From: JBMCLJ01 sp048615375 | GTDB lineage: Bacteria; Patescibacteriota; Dojkabacteria; JAOAGR01 | Assembly (NCBI GenBank): GCA_048615375.1 | Contig: JBMCLJ010000037.1 | Coordinates: forward strand, 1-12,894 | Direction: 5' to 3' | Length of the DNA stretch: 12,894 nucleotides | In this document: positions 1-8,200 of the stretch, piece after piece | Layout of the letters: each line of letters begins with the position of its first letter | How positions within the stretch are numbered: position 1 is the stretch's first letter | Translations under genes and position numbers: made by a program | Notes under the pieces: generated by a model | The model's database searches: none | What the model saw: only the letters and a program-made list of their open reading frames with translations | What the model was told of the DNA's origin: nothing

Positions 1-1476
1 AGAACTCTGGGCATTCAGTGGGTTGAGCGTTGCCTGGAAACAAATCCTAACCCAGCTGAGACTTTTGTTGCTATTTTTACAAGCCCCTACCAGGACGTCC
101 ATCAATGGGCGCTTACCACAACAGCACTACGAACAAAACTCCGGGAGCACACCGACTCGGTAGTCCTTGGTATAATTCAGTATTACATTCAACAAGATCC
201 TAACGAAACGAAAAGCCTTATAGAATCAAGTCGCCAATCCGCAGCGCTTGCAATAGGATTACTTGAGAATAAGGTATCAAGTGAAACGTTCGAGCATGTA
301 ATCACACATATAGAGTCGAATAAAGAGCATGTCCTCATACTGGCCGGCACATTCATCGTGCATTTTGTTGACTCCTATGGGATAGCAAGACTTCCTGAAT
401 CAATCTTGCCTACCCTGCTTTCTTCTGAATCTTCAGCGGTGAGGGCGATTGGTGTAGAGCTATTTGGCAAATATGATGACGAAACACTGCTTACAAAAAA
501 ACATGAGCTACATAACCTGTGTGTCGTCAAGGATGATGAAATCCGAGAACGAGTATATCCCGTCATAACTCGACTGGCAAAAGCACACCGAGAATTTGCT
601 GAAGACTTATTTGTGCTTTTTGTACCGATTATTACGCAAAAACAAAAGTATAAAGGCGTCAACAAAGGACTCTATCAATTACTTGGTATCAACTTGCGGG
701 AGTATCATAGTACTATAAACGATGATACTATGTGGCTGTTACTCAATGCACGAGGCAGGTGGGCACAGATGCTTGGCATGGAGATTTTAGGATCCCGAAA
801 ACCTGAAGATCTGGATTGGCGGCACGCGATAACTCTTGGTAACCATGAGCTAGTAGATATACGAAATTTTGTGAAACGAGCACTTGATAGTAATCCTGAA
901 AAGGCAAAAGCACATCAGGAGTCAGTACTTGGCCTACTTGATTCACGTTGGGATGATACACGACAGTTTACTTTTAATTTTATTGAACAAAACTTCCATG
1001 ATGAAGACTGGACGCCCGAAGCAATCATAGGCATCTGTGACAGTGTTAAGCCTGATGTGCAGCAATTTGGAAGAAAGCTGGTAACCAGATTCTTCCAGGA
1101 GCAATACGGCCAGGAGTACCTGGTAAAACTTAGCCAGCATCCTACGGTCGCAATGCAGGAATTTGTAACAAACTTTCTTGAGCAGTACGCCGCAAACAAT
1201 CCGAAGCGAATTGATGAGCTGAAGCAGTACTTTATCACTGTACTTTCGTTAGTGAATAAAGCGAGAGTCGCGAAAGAAAGAATTCTCATTTTTTTGCACC
1301 AGCAGGCACTACAGGATAAACAAATTGCCGAAACCGTTGGTGAAATAATTACCTGGCAGTCCGCGACTATACAAGTATTTGATAAATCCAGGATGTTACA
1401 AATCATGAATGATATCCTCACGCATTACCCTGAGATACGTATGCCAATCACCCGTAAAGAATTTGAAACAAAATAA
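1..1476 (+). CDS. ARM/HEAT-repeat protein of a type XIII-like retron (5' partial)
   Basis: The reading frame is open from the first base of the window to the TAA at 1474-1476, so the start lies upstream; 491 residues are visible. A GTG at 358 is only an internal candidate start, because the same frame continues upstream without a stop and with the same helical character. The protein is almost entirely amphipathic helix pairs with repeated Leu/Ile/Val-rich segments, charged turns and no catalytic motif, as in ARM/HEAT solenoids that act as protein or nucleic-acid scaffolds. It is followed after one base by a WH-SWIM gene and then by a retron RNA and RT. From memory, this is the ARM + WHSWIM + RT gene set described for type XIII retrons. 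The repeat-protein call rests on sequence character; the retron role is inferred from context. Its biochemical function is unknown. It is probably cytosolic and co-transcribed with the next gene. Confidence 0.75.
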   Translation, partial: RTLGIQWVERCLETNPNPAETFVAIFTSPYQDVHQWALTTTALRTKLREHTDSVVLGIIQYYIQQDPNETKSLIESSRQSAALAIGLLENKVSSETFEHVITHIESNKEHVLILAGTFIVHFVDSYGIARLPESILPTLLSSESSAVRAIGVELFGKYDDETLLTKKHELHNLCVVKDDEIRERVYPVITRLAKAHREFAEDLFVLFVPIITQKQKYKGVNKGLYQLLGINLREYHSTINDDTMWLLLNARGRWAQMLGMEILGSRKPEDLDWRHAITLGNHELVDIRNFVKRALDSNPEKAKAHQESVLGLLDSRWDDTRQFTFNFIEQNFHDEDWTPEAIIGICDSVKPDVQQFGRKLVTRFFQEQYGQEYLVKLSQHPTVAMQEFVTNFLEQYAANNPKRIDELKQYFITVLSLVNKARVAKERILIFLHQQALQDKQIAETVGEIITWQSATIQVFDKSRMLQIMNDILTHYPEIRMPITRKEFETK

Positions 1477-1477
1477 C

Positions 1478-3158
1478 ATGCAATTTGACTACAAATACAA
1501 AGGAAACTCAACTGTAACAAGCTCTCTGACCAGCACAGGGCTCTCCTTCGCGCCGGATACTTCACGTGACCCGACATACTTCTCCGGTAGGGTAAGACAC
1601 CCACTACTATTCCGGGAGGCAATTTCATCACTTCACGATGTTGTCGTTTCTGACTTGAGATTTAAACCCAGAGATACCTCCGAATATAAAGAATGGGCAA
1701 AGCAACAGGAAGACCAGGATATAGCAGTGTATTTAGCTCAGGAAGGAGATTTGCAGGCAAAGATTGACGCGTTACGAACCCGGCTTTCACGAGTCAATGC
1801 TGAGACTAATGTTATAATGCAACCGTTTTATACCGCGAGGAAGAAGTATTTTGATTATCTTTACCAAAAAGATAAAGACGCGTGGTACGTCCTGGATCCT
1901 GTGATCACCGTCCATCCTGATGAAGTATTTTTTTGAAGCATTTAGTGAAGATGAATCCACATATGGAAGATTATCGTGTGATTTTGAAATGTTTGAAGAT
2001 ATCTCAAAATTCTCATATGGAACGACCAATATTGACTACTCTGAGAATCTTTACAACGAGTTCCAGAAAATGCGAAATTATAAAGAAACTCGCTTTGAGA
2101 TAGACCCTGATGGCTTCGAAGTAAGAACCACAGCGGAAGACGTTTTTAATGAAGTGAAGATTGAACTGCCTGACAGCTGGATGAGAGGTTTTCTCCAGGT
2201 AAGTACCGCGATGTCGCTTCCCGCTGTCACCTTCCACATTCACCCAATGGATATGCACGCTATATGTCTTATTCTTCGACGTCATAAAGAAAAAATTGGA
2301 CCTCGTTCGTTGCGCTTTAAACTACGTCCAGGAATGCCTGTCGAGATTACTTTTGACCCTTGGAACTACACTATTACCTGTCCCCGCTCTCAATACCAGG
2401 GAAAGGAAGAACGGGAAATCCGGGTGTGGGGTCGAAGAAGACTGCATGTACTTGAACGGCTTATTTCCGTTACACGTTCTTTCACAGTGCATTTGATGGG
2501 AAATGGCATGCCTTCGTTTTATGTCGCTGATATGGGTACGATGAGCTTTACACTTGGCTTATCCGGGTGGACCGCGAACGATTGGTCTCACATGGGTAAC
2601 TTTGATTTGCTTGCTCCAAGGGAAGATATTGATGTGACAACGAAACAGAAAGTCTTTGACGCGCTGAAAACAACATGGAAAAGTGATATTGACTCACTGG
2701 TTACTATGACTGGACTTACACGGAATCAGGTGGTTTCCGCGTTAACCGCGTATACCCAGGCTGGAAGAGTCATGTACGACCTCCATAAAGGAGTGTATCG
2801 GGTACGGGAACTTACAAAGGAAGAACTTCCGCTCTACGCGCTACGATTTACCAGTGACCAGGAACGGGACGCGAATGCCCTCCTCGTCTCCAACGCGGTT
2901 ACAATACAGATTGAATCGATACCAGGAGGAAAAATGCTCAACGCTTTGGTAAAAGATAACCATGAGTATACGACAACTGTCTTATTAGACGAGGATGAGG
3001 GTATCGCAGATGCGCGATGTACATGCAACTTTTTCCAGCAAAATAAACTCCATAAAGGTCCTTGTCCACATATTCTCGCAGCAAAGATGAAATACATGCA
3101 GGAGCGCAAAGAATCAATTATTTCACAAATTCCACATAATCATGCTACAATACACTAA
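1478..3158 (+). CDS. Winged-helix + SWIM zinc-finger protein of a type XIII-like retron, interrupted by a frameshift
   Basis: The start ATG at 1478 lies one base after the ARM stop, suggesting translational coupling. The frame from 1478 ends at UGA 1934-1936 after 152 codons; a second frame, open from ATG 1920 to TAA 3156-3158, carries the rest. Joining them at the T7 run 1928-1934 gives one smooth protein of about 559 residues (…DEVFF|EAFSED…). The C-terminal portion has a winged-helix-like segment at about residues 389-447 and a SWIM-type zinc motif C-x-C-x12-C-x-H at about 514-531 (CTC then CPH). SWIM motifs bind zinc and usually mediate nucleic-acid or protein contacts. The N-terminal half is rich in beta strands with a helical hairpin and was not recognised. 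Alternatively, two proteins are made separately, since ATG 1920 overlaps the upstream stop. In type XIII retrons this protein accompanies ARM and RT; which one is the toxic effector is not evident here. Confidence 0.75.
1928..1936 (+). other. Frameshift site: T7 followed by UGA, +1 needed
   Basis: The zero frame reads GTA TTT TTT TGA. Skipping one base gives GTA TTT TTT GAA GCA and continues to the SWIM half. A tRNA-Phe in the P site on UUU can slip +1 and pair perfectly with UUU again, with a UGA stop waiting in the A site. That is the same logic as the CUU UGA site of prfB (release factor 2), but no strong Shine-Dalgarno-like stimulator is visible just upstream. A one-base insertion in the homopolymer, real or from sequencing, explains it equally well. 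Confidence 0.7.
3122..3151 (+). promoter_or_regulatory. Sigma70-like promoter for the retron RNA
   Basis: TTCACA (3122-3127, five of six to TTGACA), an 18-base spacer and TACAAT (3146-3151, five of six to TATAAT) lie inside the last codons of the WH-SWIM gene. A start about 7 bases downstream of the -10 falls at 3158-3159, just before the predicted a1 repeat of the msr-msd RNA. The position fits well; the boxes are found by eye only and are untested. Confidence 0.5.
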
Positions 3159-3160
3159 GA

Positions 3161-3369
3161 GCGGTATACAACCTTGCATTATAAGAATGGTGGATCGCCA
3201 TTCGTGCAGTAAGCTTAGCATCGCATCACTAGCTCAGTTGTTACTGTACGAAATACCACTGTACGTAGATTTCCGGTACGGATTCCGGGAATCGAAATCG
3301 ACGTACAGTGATATTTCGCTTGAGTTAACTGATCTAGTTCCAGGACTGGTTCGAAGGTATGTATACCGC
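3161..3369 (+). ncRNA. Predicted retron msr-msd RNA
   Basis: The 249-base gap between the WH-SWIM stop and the RT start folds like a retron RNA. The ends pair as a1 (3161-3175, beginning GCGGTATAC) and a2 (3354-3369, ending GTATACCGC), 15 pairs with a single bulge. Inside, the msr part has a hairpin at 3185-3203 (GAATGGTG / CGCCATTC, 3-base loop) flanked by a TGCA-TGCA closing stem. The msd part has an outer stem 3229-3240 with 3327-3338 (one mismatch) and a long inner stem 3249-3266 with 3301-3318 (17 of 18 paired). The G at 3176, directly after a1, is a candidate branching guanosine by analogy with Ec86, where it follows a1. In known retrons the RT extends from the 2'-OH of that G and copies the msd into msDNA. 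Exact msd ends are not determined. Location upstream of an RT with retron signatures makes this a strong call. Confidence 0.85.
3249..3318 (+). repeat. Long msd inverted repeat
   Basis: Arms 3249-3266 and 3301-3318 are inverted repeats of 18 bases with a single mismatch (A at 3311 against C at 3256). The 34-base apex has further short pairing: GATTTC (3268-3273) with GAAATC (3294-3299), and GATTC/GAATC near 3281-3293. When copied by the RT this would give a hairpin msDNA. The 8-mer ACTGTACG occurs twice on the 5' side (3243-3250 and 3258-3265) but its complement only once (3302-3309), so an alternative register is possible. Confidence 0.8.
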
Positions 3370-3383
3370 CTTTTTTCTTTTTT
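3356..3383 (+). terminator. Possible terminator or attenuator at the a2 end
   Basis: GGTAT GT ATACC (3356-3367), followed by GCC and two T6 runs split by a C (3371-3383), resembles a weak intrinsic terminator. It could limit read-through from the retron RNA into the RT gene and so set RNA:RT ratio. The same bases also form a2, so the a1/a2 stem itself followed by the T tract is an alternative terminator stem. Low confidence because the loop is tight and the GC content of the stem is low. Confidence 0.35.
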
Positions 3384-3406
3384 ACATAATTTTTCCTTGC
3401 TAAACC

Positions 3407-5154
3407 ATGTTTAATCCCTCTGCTCGAAAACAGGAACTCTACGACCGTATCCGTGATTCATCAATGGATAAAGTTGTTCTTGAGGAAATGCAGAAACTGG
3501 GATTCTGGCCAAAGGACACAGGGAAACCTGATCTACCTGAACAAATCATTGAGGAAAATAGCAAGCTCACTCGGGAGCTCCAGGAGCTTATCCAGCGAAA
3601 AAACATGCTGCATGACCGGGCTCGACTACTCAAAGAGATCCGGCGACAAAAAATGGAAGCTTCCAGACGAAAACGTCAGGAACGTAAACTGCAAAAAGAA
3701 CAGGAAAAAATTGCCCGAGCACAGCAATGGGCACAACGACAGCAGTCAGAAATCACCTACCTGGGTGAAGATGTATCGAAAGGGCTGCATAACCGGCAGG
3801 AGAATCCAGAACGGCTTGAGAGCCGAGGCCTGCCTGCCTTCGGGAGTGAGAAACAACTTGCTGAAGCGATCGGTATTCCTTTATGGGAATTAAAGTTTTT
3901 AGCTTTCAACCGAAAAACCGCGACTGTTTCGCATTATAAGCGATTTTACATCCCAAAAAAACTGGCGGAAAGCGTCTTATTTCGGCGCCAATGCCCAGGT
4001 TGAAACACGCGCAACACTGGATTCTCGAGAATATTCTCAGCAAGGTAGCTGTAAAAGAAGAAGCGCATGGGTTTATCAAAGGTAAATCAATAGTTACCAA
4101 CGCCTCGTTGCACACAGGTCGAGATGTCGTTGTCAATATTGATTTAAAAGATTTTTTCCCAACTCTTTCTTACAAACGAGTCAAAGGCATGTTTCGATCA
4201 TTTGGGTACTCGGAACATATCTCCATAATCCTGGCACTATTGAGTACAGAACCTGAAGCTGATGAAGTAGTTTTAGATGAAAAAACTTATTTTGTCGCTA
4301 AAACAGATAGATTTTTACCTCAAGGTGCACCGACGAGTCCGATGATTACGAATATTATCGCGAAACGGCTGGATGCTCGATTAGCAGGGGCTGCCAGGGT
4401 CTACGGATATACGTACTCCCGATACGCCGATGATATGACATTTTCCTCTACTGATAACTCACAGTGGAGCCTGGGGCAGTTACTGTGGTTTATTCGGAAA
4501 GTAATTGTTGAAGAGGGTTTTACTCTTCACCCCGACAAAGTCCGTATCATGCATAAATCCCGGCATCAGGAGGTGACAGGTATTACCGTCAATAGTAAAG
4601 CTGGTATCAGTAGAAAAAAGATAAAGCAATTCAGAGCACTTCTCTTCCAGATAGAAAAAGACGGCATCGAGGGGAAAAAGTGGGGTACTTCTGACAATCT
4701 CCTCGCGGCGATTCATGGTTTTTCCAGCTACCTGTACATGGTAGACCCGGTCAGATATCAACCATATATTGACCGCGTTAAGGCGATTATCTCTGCGCAC
4801 AATTTTAAACATACAAGAGTTCATTATCCCGGTCAAAATCGTGATTTCTACTCGTCATACCAGCCAAAGTCAAAGAATAAGTTCACTCTTCCTGAGTTCA
4901 CTCTTCCTGAGAACACCAGAGAAAAACTGAAACTAGAACAATTTGTACAACAAAAACCAAACGAAACAACTCAACAAGCTCAACAGCGTGCTGCTGCAGT
5001 CTCAAGCCAGCCTGTTTCCACTACACACATGCAAGCACAAGATCCGGCACACACCAAAAAGCAAAACAACAGAATATATACAATTATCATCGTTGTAATG
5101 AACCTGTTATTCGCCCTTTGCCTGTTTTGTATCGGTCTGACCATGATTGTCTAA
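3407..5154 (+). CDS. Retron reverse transcriptase with coiled-coil N-terminus and C-terminal membrane tail, interrupted by a frameshift
   Basis: The ATG at 3407 is the first after an in-frame TAA at 3401. The first frame stops at TGA 4001-4003; a -1 shift at A7 (3955-3961) continues in the frame that runs to TAA 5152-5154, giving about 582 residues. The junction …YIPKK|TGGKRLISAPM… is what retron RTs show, so this was one gene. Motifs in fused numbering: NASLH at about 232-236 (retron NAxxH), DLKDFFPT at 246-253 with a catalytic Asp, QGAPTSP at 306-312, YADD catalytic pair at 340-343 and VTG at 390-392 (retron thumb motif that contacts the msr). Residues about 45-120 form a charged coiled coil, an extension absent from small retron RTs of about 320 residues. 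After a low-complexity linker, residues about 557-582 are a hydrophobic helix preceded by KK and R, so the enzyme may be tail-anchored to the inner membrane face. It should reverse-transcribe the RNA just upstream. ATG 3991 could start a truncated RT. Confidence 0.9.
3955..3990 (+). other. Frameshift site: slippery A AAA AAA C with downstream stem, -1 needed
   Basis: The zero frame reads CCA AAA AAA CTG, so the heptamer 3955-3961 is A AAA AAA in exactly the phase used by bacterial -1 sites such as dnaX. After a -1 slip the next codon is ACT, giving PKK-TGGKR. A bulged stem follows: TGGCGGAAA (3963-3971) with TTTC (3980-3983) and CGCCA (3986-3990), with GG 3984-3985 unpaired. It starts only two bases after the heptamer, closer than the usual 5-9 base spacer. 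The shift must occur between the -1-frame stop at 3937-3939 and the zero-frame stop at 4001. A lost A in the homopolymer is the alternative. Confidence 0.7.
4882..4911 (+). repeat. 15-base tandem duplication in the RT linker
   Basis: TTCACTCTTCCTGAG occurs twice head to tail (4882-4896 and 4897-4911), duplicating the residues FTLPE in the linker between the RT thumb and the hydrophobic tail. It keeps the frame and looks like a recent slippage duplication in a region that tolerates length change. Confidence 0.9.
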
Positions 5155-5176
5155 CCGCATATATACCCGCTATGCA

Positions 5177-5204
5177 TTTACAAATCTATTTATAGTAGTA
5201 ATAT
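5177..5204 (+). promoter_or_regulatory. Possible promoter for the peptidase gene block
   Basis: TTTACA (5177-5182, five of six to TTGACA), a 16-base spacer and TAATAT (5199-5204, four of six to TATAAT) lie in the 75-base gap between the RT and the next gene. If real, the envelope block is transcribed apart from the retron. Found by eye in AT-rich DNA, where chance matches are common. Confidence 0.3.
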
Positions 5205-5209
5205 ATGTT

Positions 5210-5229
5210 CCTAAAGTAGTAACTTTAGG
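5210..5229 (+). promoter_or_regulatory. Hairpin directly in front of a start codon
   Basis: CCTAAAGT (5210-5217) and ACTTTAGG (5222-5229) form a perfect 8-pair stem with a 4-base loop, ending on the base before ATG 5230. The only Shine-Dalgarno-like bases (AGG) are inside the 3' arm, so folding would hide the initiation region. No T-run follows, so it is not a standard terminator. It may instead be an operator-like palindrome. Confidence 0.5.
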
Positions 5230-8200
5230 ATGAATATATACATTCATATCCGCTCGTCAGGTGATAAAATCTTCAGGCGAGTACTTCAAATCCTCGAGAA
5301 GAATAACTCACGTACGAAACTCATTTTTTATAGGCTTCTCGTACTGTTGTTCGCGGTACCAATTACATTAAACCCTTTCCTGTCGACATATGTTCAGATA
5401 CAAATTCAGGCGGGGGAACAAAGCGAAAAAGTGTTCACCATTGATCCTCCTCTCGCAGATGTATTTGTAGCTCAAACAACACAGAACGGCAATCGAAGAA
5501 TGCATTTCGCAGGAACGTATATTGATCATACAATATGTAGTCCCGAAGAAGGCTGTCCTCCGGTCTACAAGCAGGCAAGAACGCTGATGAAATTTGAAAT
5601 GGAGCTTCCCGAAGATGCTATACCTTTACGAGGGGAACTGCTTCTGTACCATTATGGTTCCAATGAAGAGCTAAGTGTCGTAGCGAGCCGGATAACAGAG
5701 CAGTGGGACGAACAGGTTTCATTCCCTGGTCCGGAGTACGAAGGCAATTACGGACAAGCTCTCATCCCTAAGTTCAATACCAACCGAATTGAAGAAGTCG
5801 CGGAAAGAAAAGTTCCTCTCAACCAGGAACTTTTATTAGAATTACTGGAAGAAAATAATGGTTTCCTGATCAGACCGGAACACAACCCGGATGATCCCGG
5901 AATAACATTTTGTTCAAAAGACTTCGATGACGTGATGTGTGCGGAAGAACACGTCCCACAATTGCAAATTACATACATAATCAACAACAAACCGCTCACT
6001 CCTGAACTTCATGAGCCTGAGGACACCGCGAAAATTACCGGTAATTGCAACGAATCCGTCGTACCGGCAGTGGGTACATGTCGTGAAAGTATGCCAGTAC
6101 AGGTCACCGTTGGCAACATTCAAGATAACGATCCATACCCGGGAGATCTGAAAGGAACATTGATTGAAGTATTGAGAGGAGAGGATCAGATCCACGAAAC
6201 AGATCTGATCAGGGGATCTGGTGTTGTTACTGAAGAGATACGTCTTTCTGACGGTGTGTATCAATGGAGAGCCAGGTCTGTGGACAATTTACAGAAATAT
6301 AGTGACTATTCCAACGTGAGAAACATAACACTGGACACAACTCCCCCGGTCATTCCAGTTGTTCCAGAACCTCCACCGCTGACGAAACTTGCAGCGAATG
6401 CATCTGATACACAGATTGCAATAACTGTTCCTCCGATTCAGGACAATATTACAGATCAGGAAGAGATAGAGTACCTGCTTGAATATTCAGACGAGAGTGA
6501 TTTTACAGTACCGCATCAAACCATCTGGCAAAGCACCAGTGCGTTCTCACTCAAATCGGCCGGCATTGATGGTATCGCCAACAACGCTGACGACTTTCTT
6601 GAGGATAAAACGTACTACTTCAGGGTAAAAGCCAGAGACACGATGAACAACATCTCCGCGTGGAGCGATGTAGTGTACACGACAATTTATTTTGATGTCA
6701 ACGATATCAAGCCGTTAATCCCTATCCTGAACAAAACGAACTGGGGTATTAAAGATGGTATTGAAGCGGACGGAAAGTATCCTGAGCGTTCAAGATTTAA
6801 TTCTGATTATGTTATCAGGTCAAAATCAGTCAAGCTAACCGGCATGGCAATGAAAAACCAGGCGGTGACTGTGTTTGTCAATGGCAGGAGTTCAAGAGAA
6901 GTGAAGGCTGCATCAACTCCCTGCAGGAAGTTACAACTGGAAGAGAATTATACAATCACGCTCTGTTCGTTTACAACAAGCTTCACTTTTAACGATACTG
7001 GAGAAGATGGGGCGAATGGAGAGCCTGTGCATAAGTACTCCTTTCAGTTTCAGAGTAGCAATGAGAAAGGCGACAAGTCCCACAAATCTCCTATGACGGG
7101 CATATTTCATGAAAGCGCACCTCCTCCCCGACCTATAACCACATGGATGTCTTCATCGTCACATAATCCGCTCATTAACTGGCCTCCAGGGAAGAAAACC
7201 GTACAGACGAGGAATAATCAGATAAATGGTGTAGTACAGGTAGAAAGGTTAACTGATATAAAAGTTGTAGCGGCCAAGAATGGCAACCAGCACACTGACT
7301 CACGAGTAGTGAAGAATATTTACGGAAATAATCACAGATATACTATCAGACTAGGAACTAACTCTAAGGACACTGGTTCCTGTATCAGGACAGTTAATGG
7401 CAAGCGGGTCGGAGTCTGTGGCGACGGGAAGTACGAAGTAGTAGCTACTTCTTTTGACGGTCCTGGAAACAAGTCTTCCAGTGCAATCTATGTTGAACGC
7501 GATACTGTAGCGCCGAACAAGCCAAAAGTGACACTTTCACTGTGCGGATCGAATATATGTGGCGAGATTTCCGGAGAGAAAAACAGTAGTATTTATATCA
7601 GGAATAAAAAGTACGGAGCGATTACAAGCTCTTCGAAAAAGATTACTATTGTGAAAAACTGGTACTACAACCGCGAATATTCGTTTGAAGTCACTGTACG
7701 GGACAGTGTAGGGAATACTTCTGCCAGGACAAAAGCAACAATTAAAACTCCAGAGCCAATCTACTATCGCGGAGGTATTGACGGAGCAAATAAAGAGAAT
7801 CCTCACGCTGGTAAAACTGGCTCAAATTGCCAGGAGATCAGGTTTAACACAAGAATTAACGCGAATGACAAAACCTATAGCTTGTCAAATATTAACATTC
7901 CAGCTCCACAGCTAACATTTATTTTAACTTCGTTTAATAAAAATGTATCACTGTACGGCGTAAGTTTACCAAAGCGTCATACAATTACAACGAATATTGA
8001 AGTTTCCTATTCGACATACAATGAGTCGGTTGAGCAATGTGGCAACCCGATTTCTCCTGGCCGGATTGCGTGCATTGAGGAGAAGATGGGGATAGATAAT
8101 TTGTGGAAATGGGATTATAACGTCATTTTACGTTGTTACGGCATATACAATTTTCCATGTCGAGAGAAAGTATACGCGAATGAACGAGTTGTCAAAGACA

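Noticed and set aside
495..501. A7 in the ARM gene in the same A AAA AAA C phase as the RT site
   Set aside because: The zero frame stays open to a sensible stop at 1474 with uniform helical-repeat character, so no shift is needed here.
915..1421. 168-codon - strand frame inside the ARM gene, and other - strand frames across 375-8820
   Set aside because: Low-complexity, Ser/Cys-rich products opposite well-supported genes; shadows of the + strand coding sequence.
3228..3358. tRNA-like words TAGCTCAGTTG (near 3229) and GGTTCGAA (near 3348)
   Set aside because: The two are over 100 bases apart, the D-stem partner GAGC is absent and no acceptor or anticodon stem fits; the bases belong to the msd stems.
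3142..3414. 90-codon + strand frame across the gap before the RT
   Set aside because: It starts inside the SWIM gene and runs through the structured RNA with no protein-like character; the RNA explains the region.
5157..5175. GCATA / TATGC inverted repeat after the RT stop as a terminator
   Set aside because: Only five AT-rich pairs and no T-run; too weak to call.
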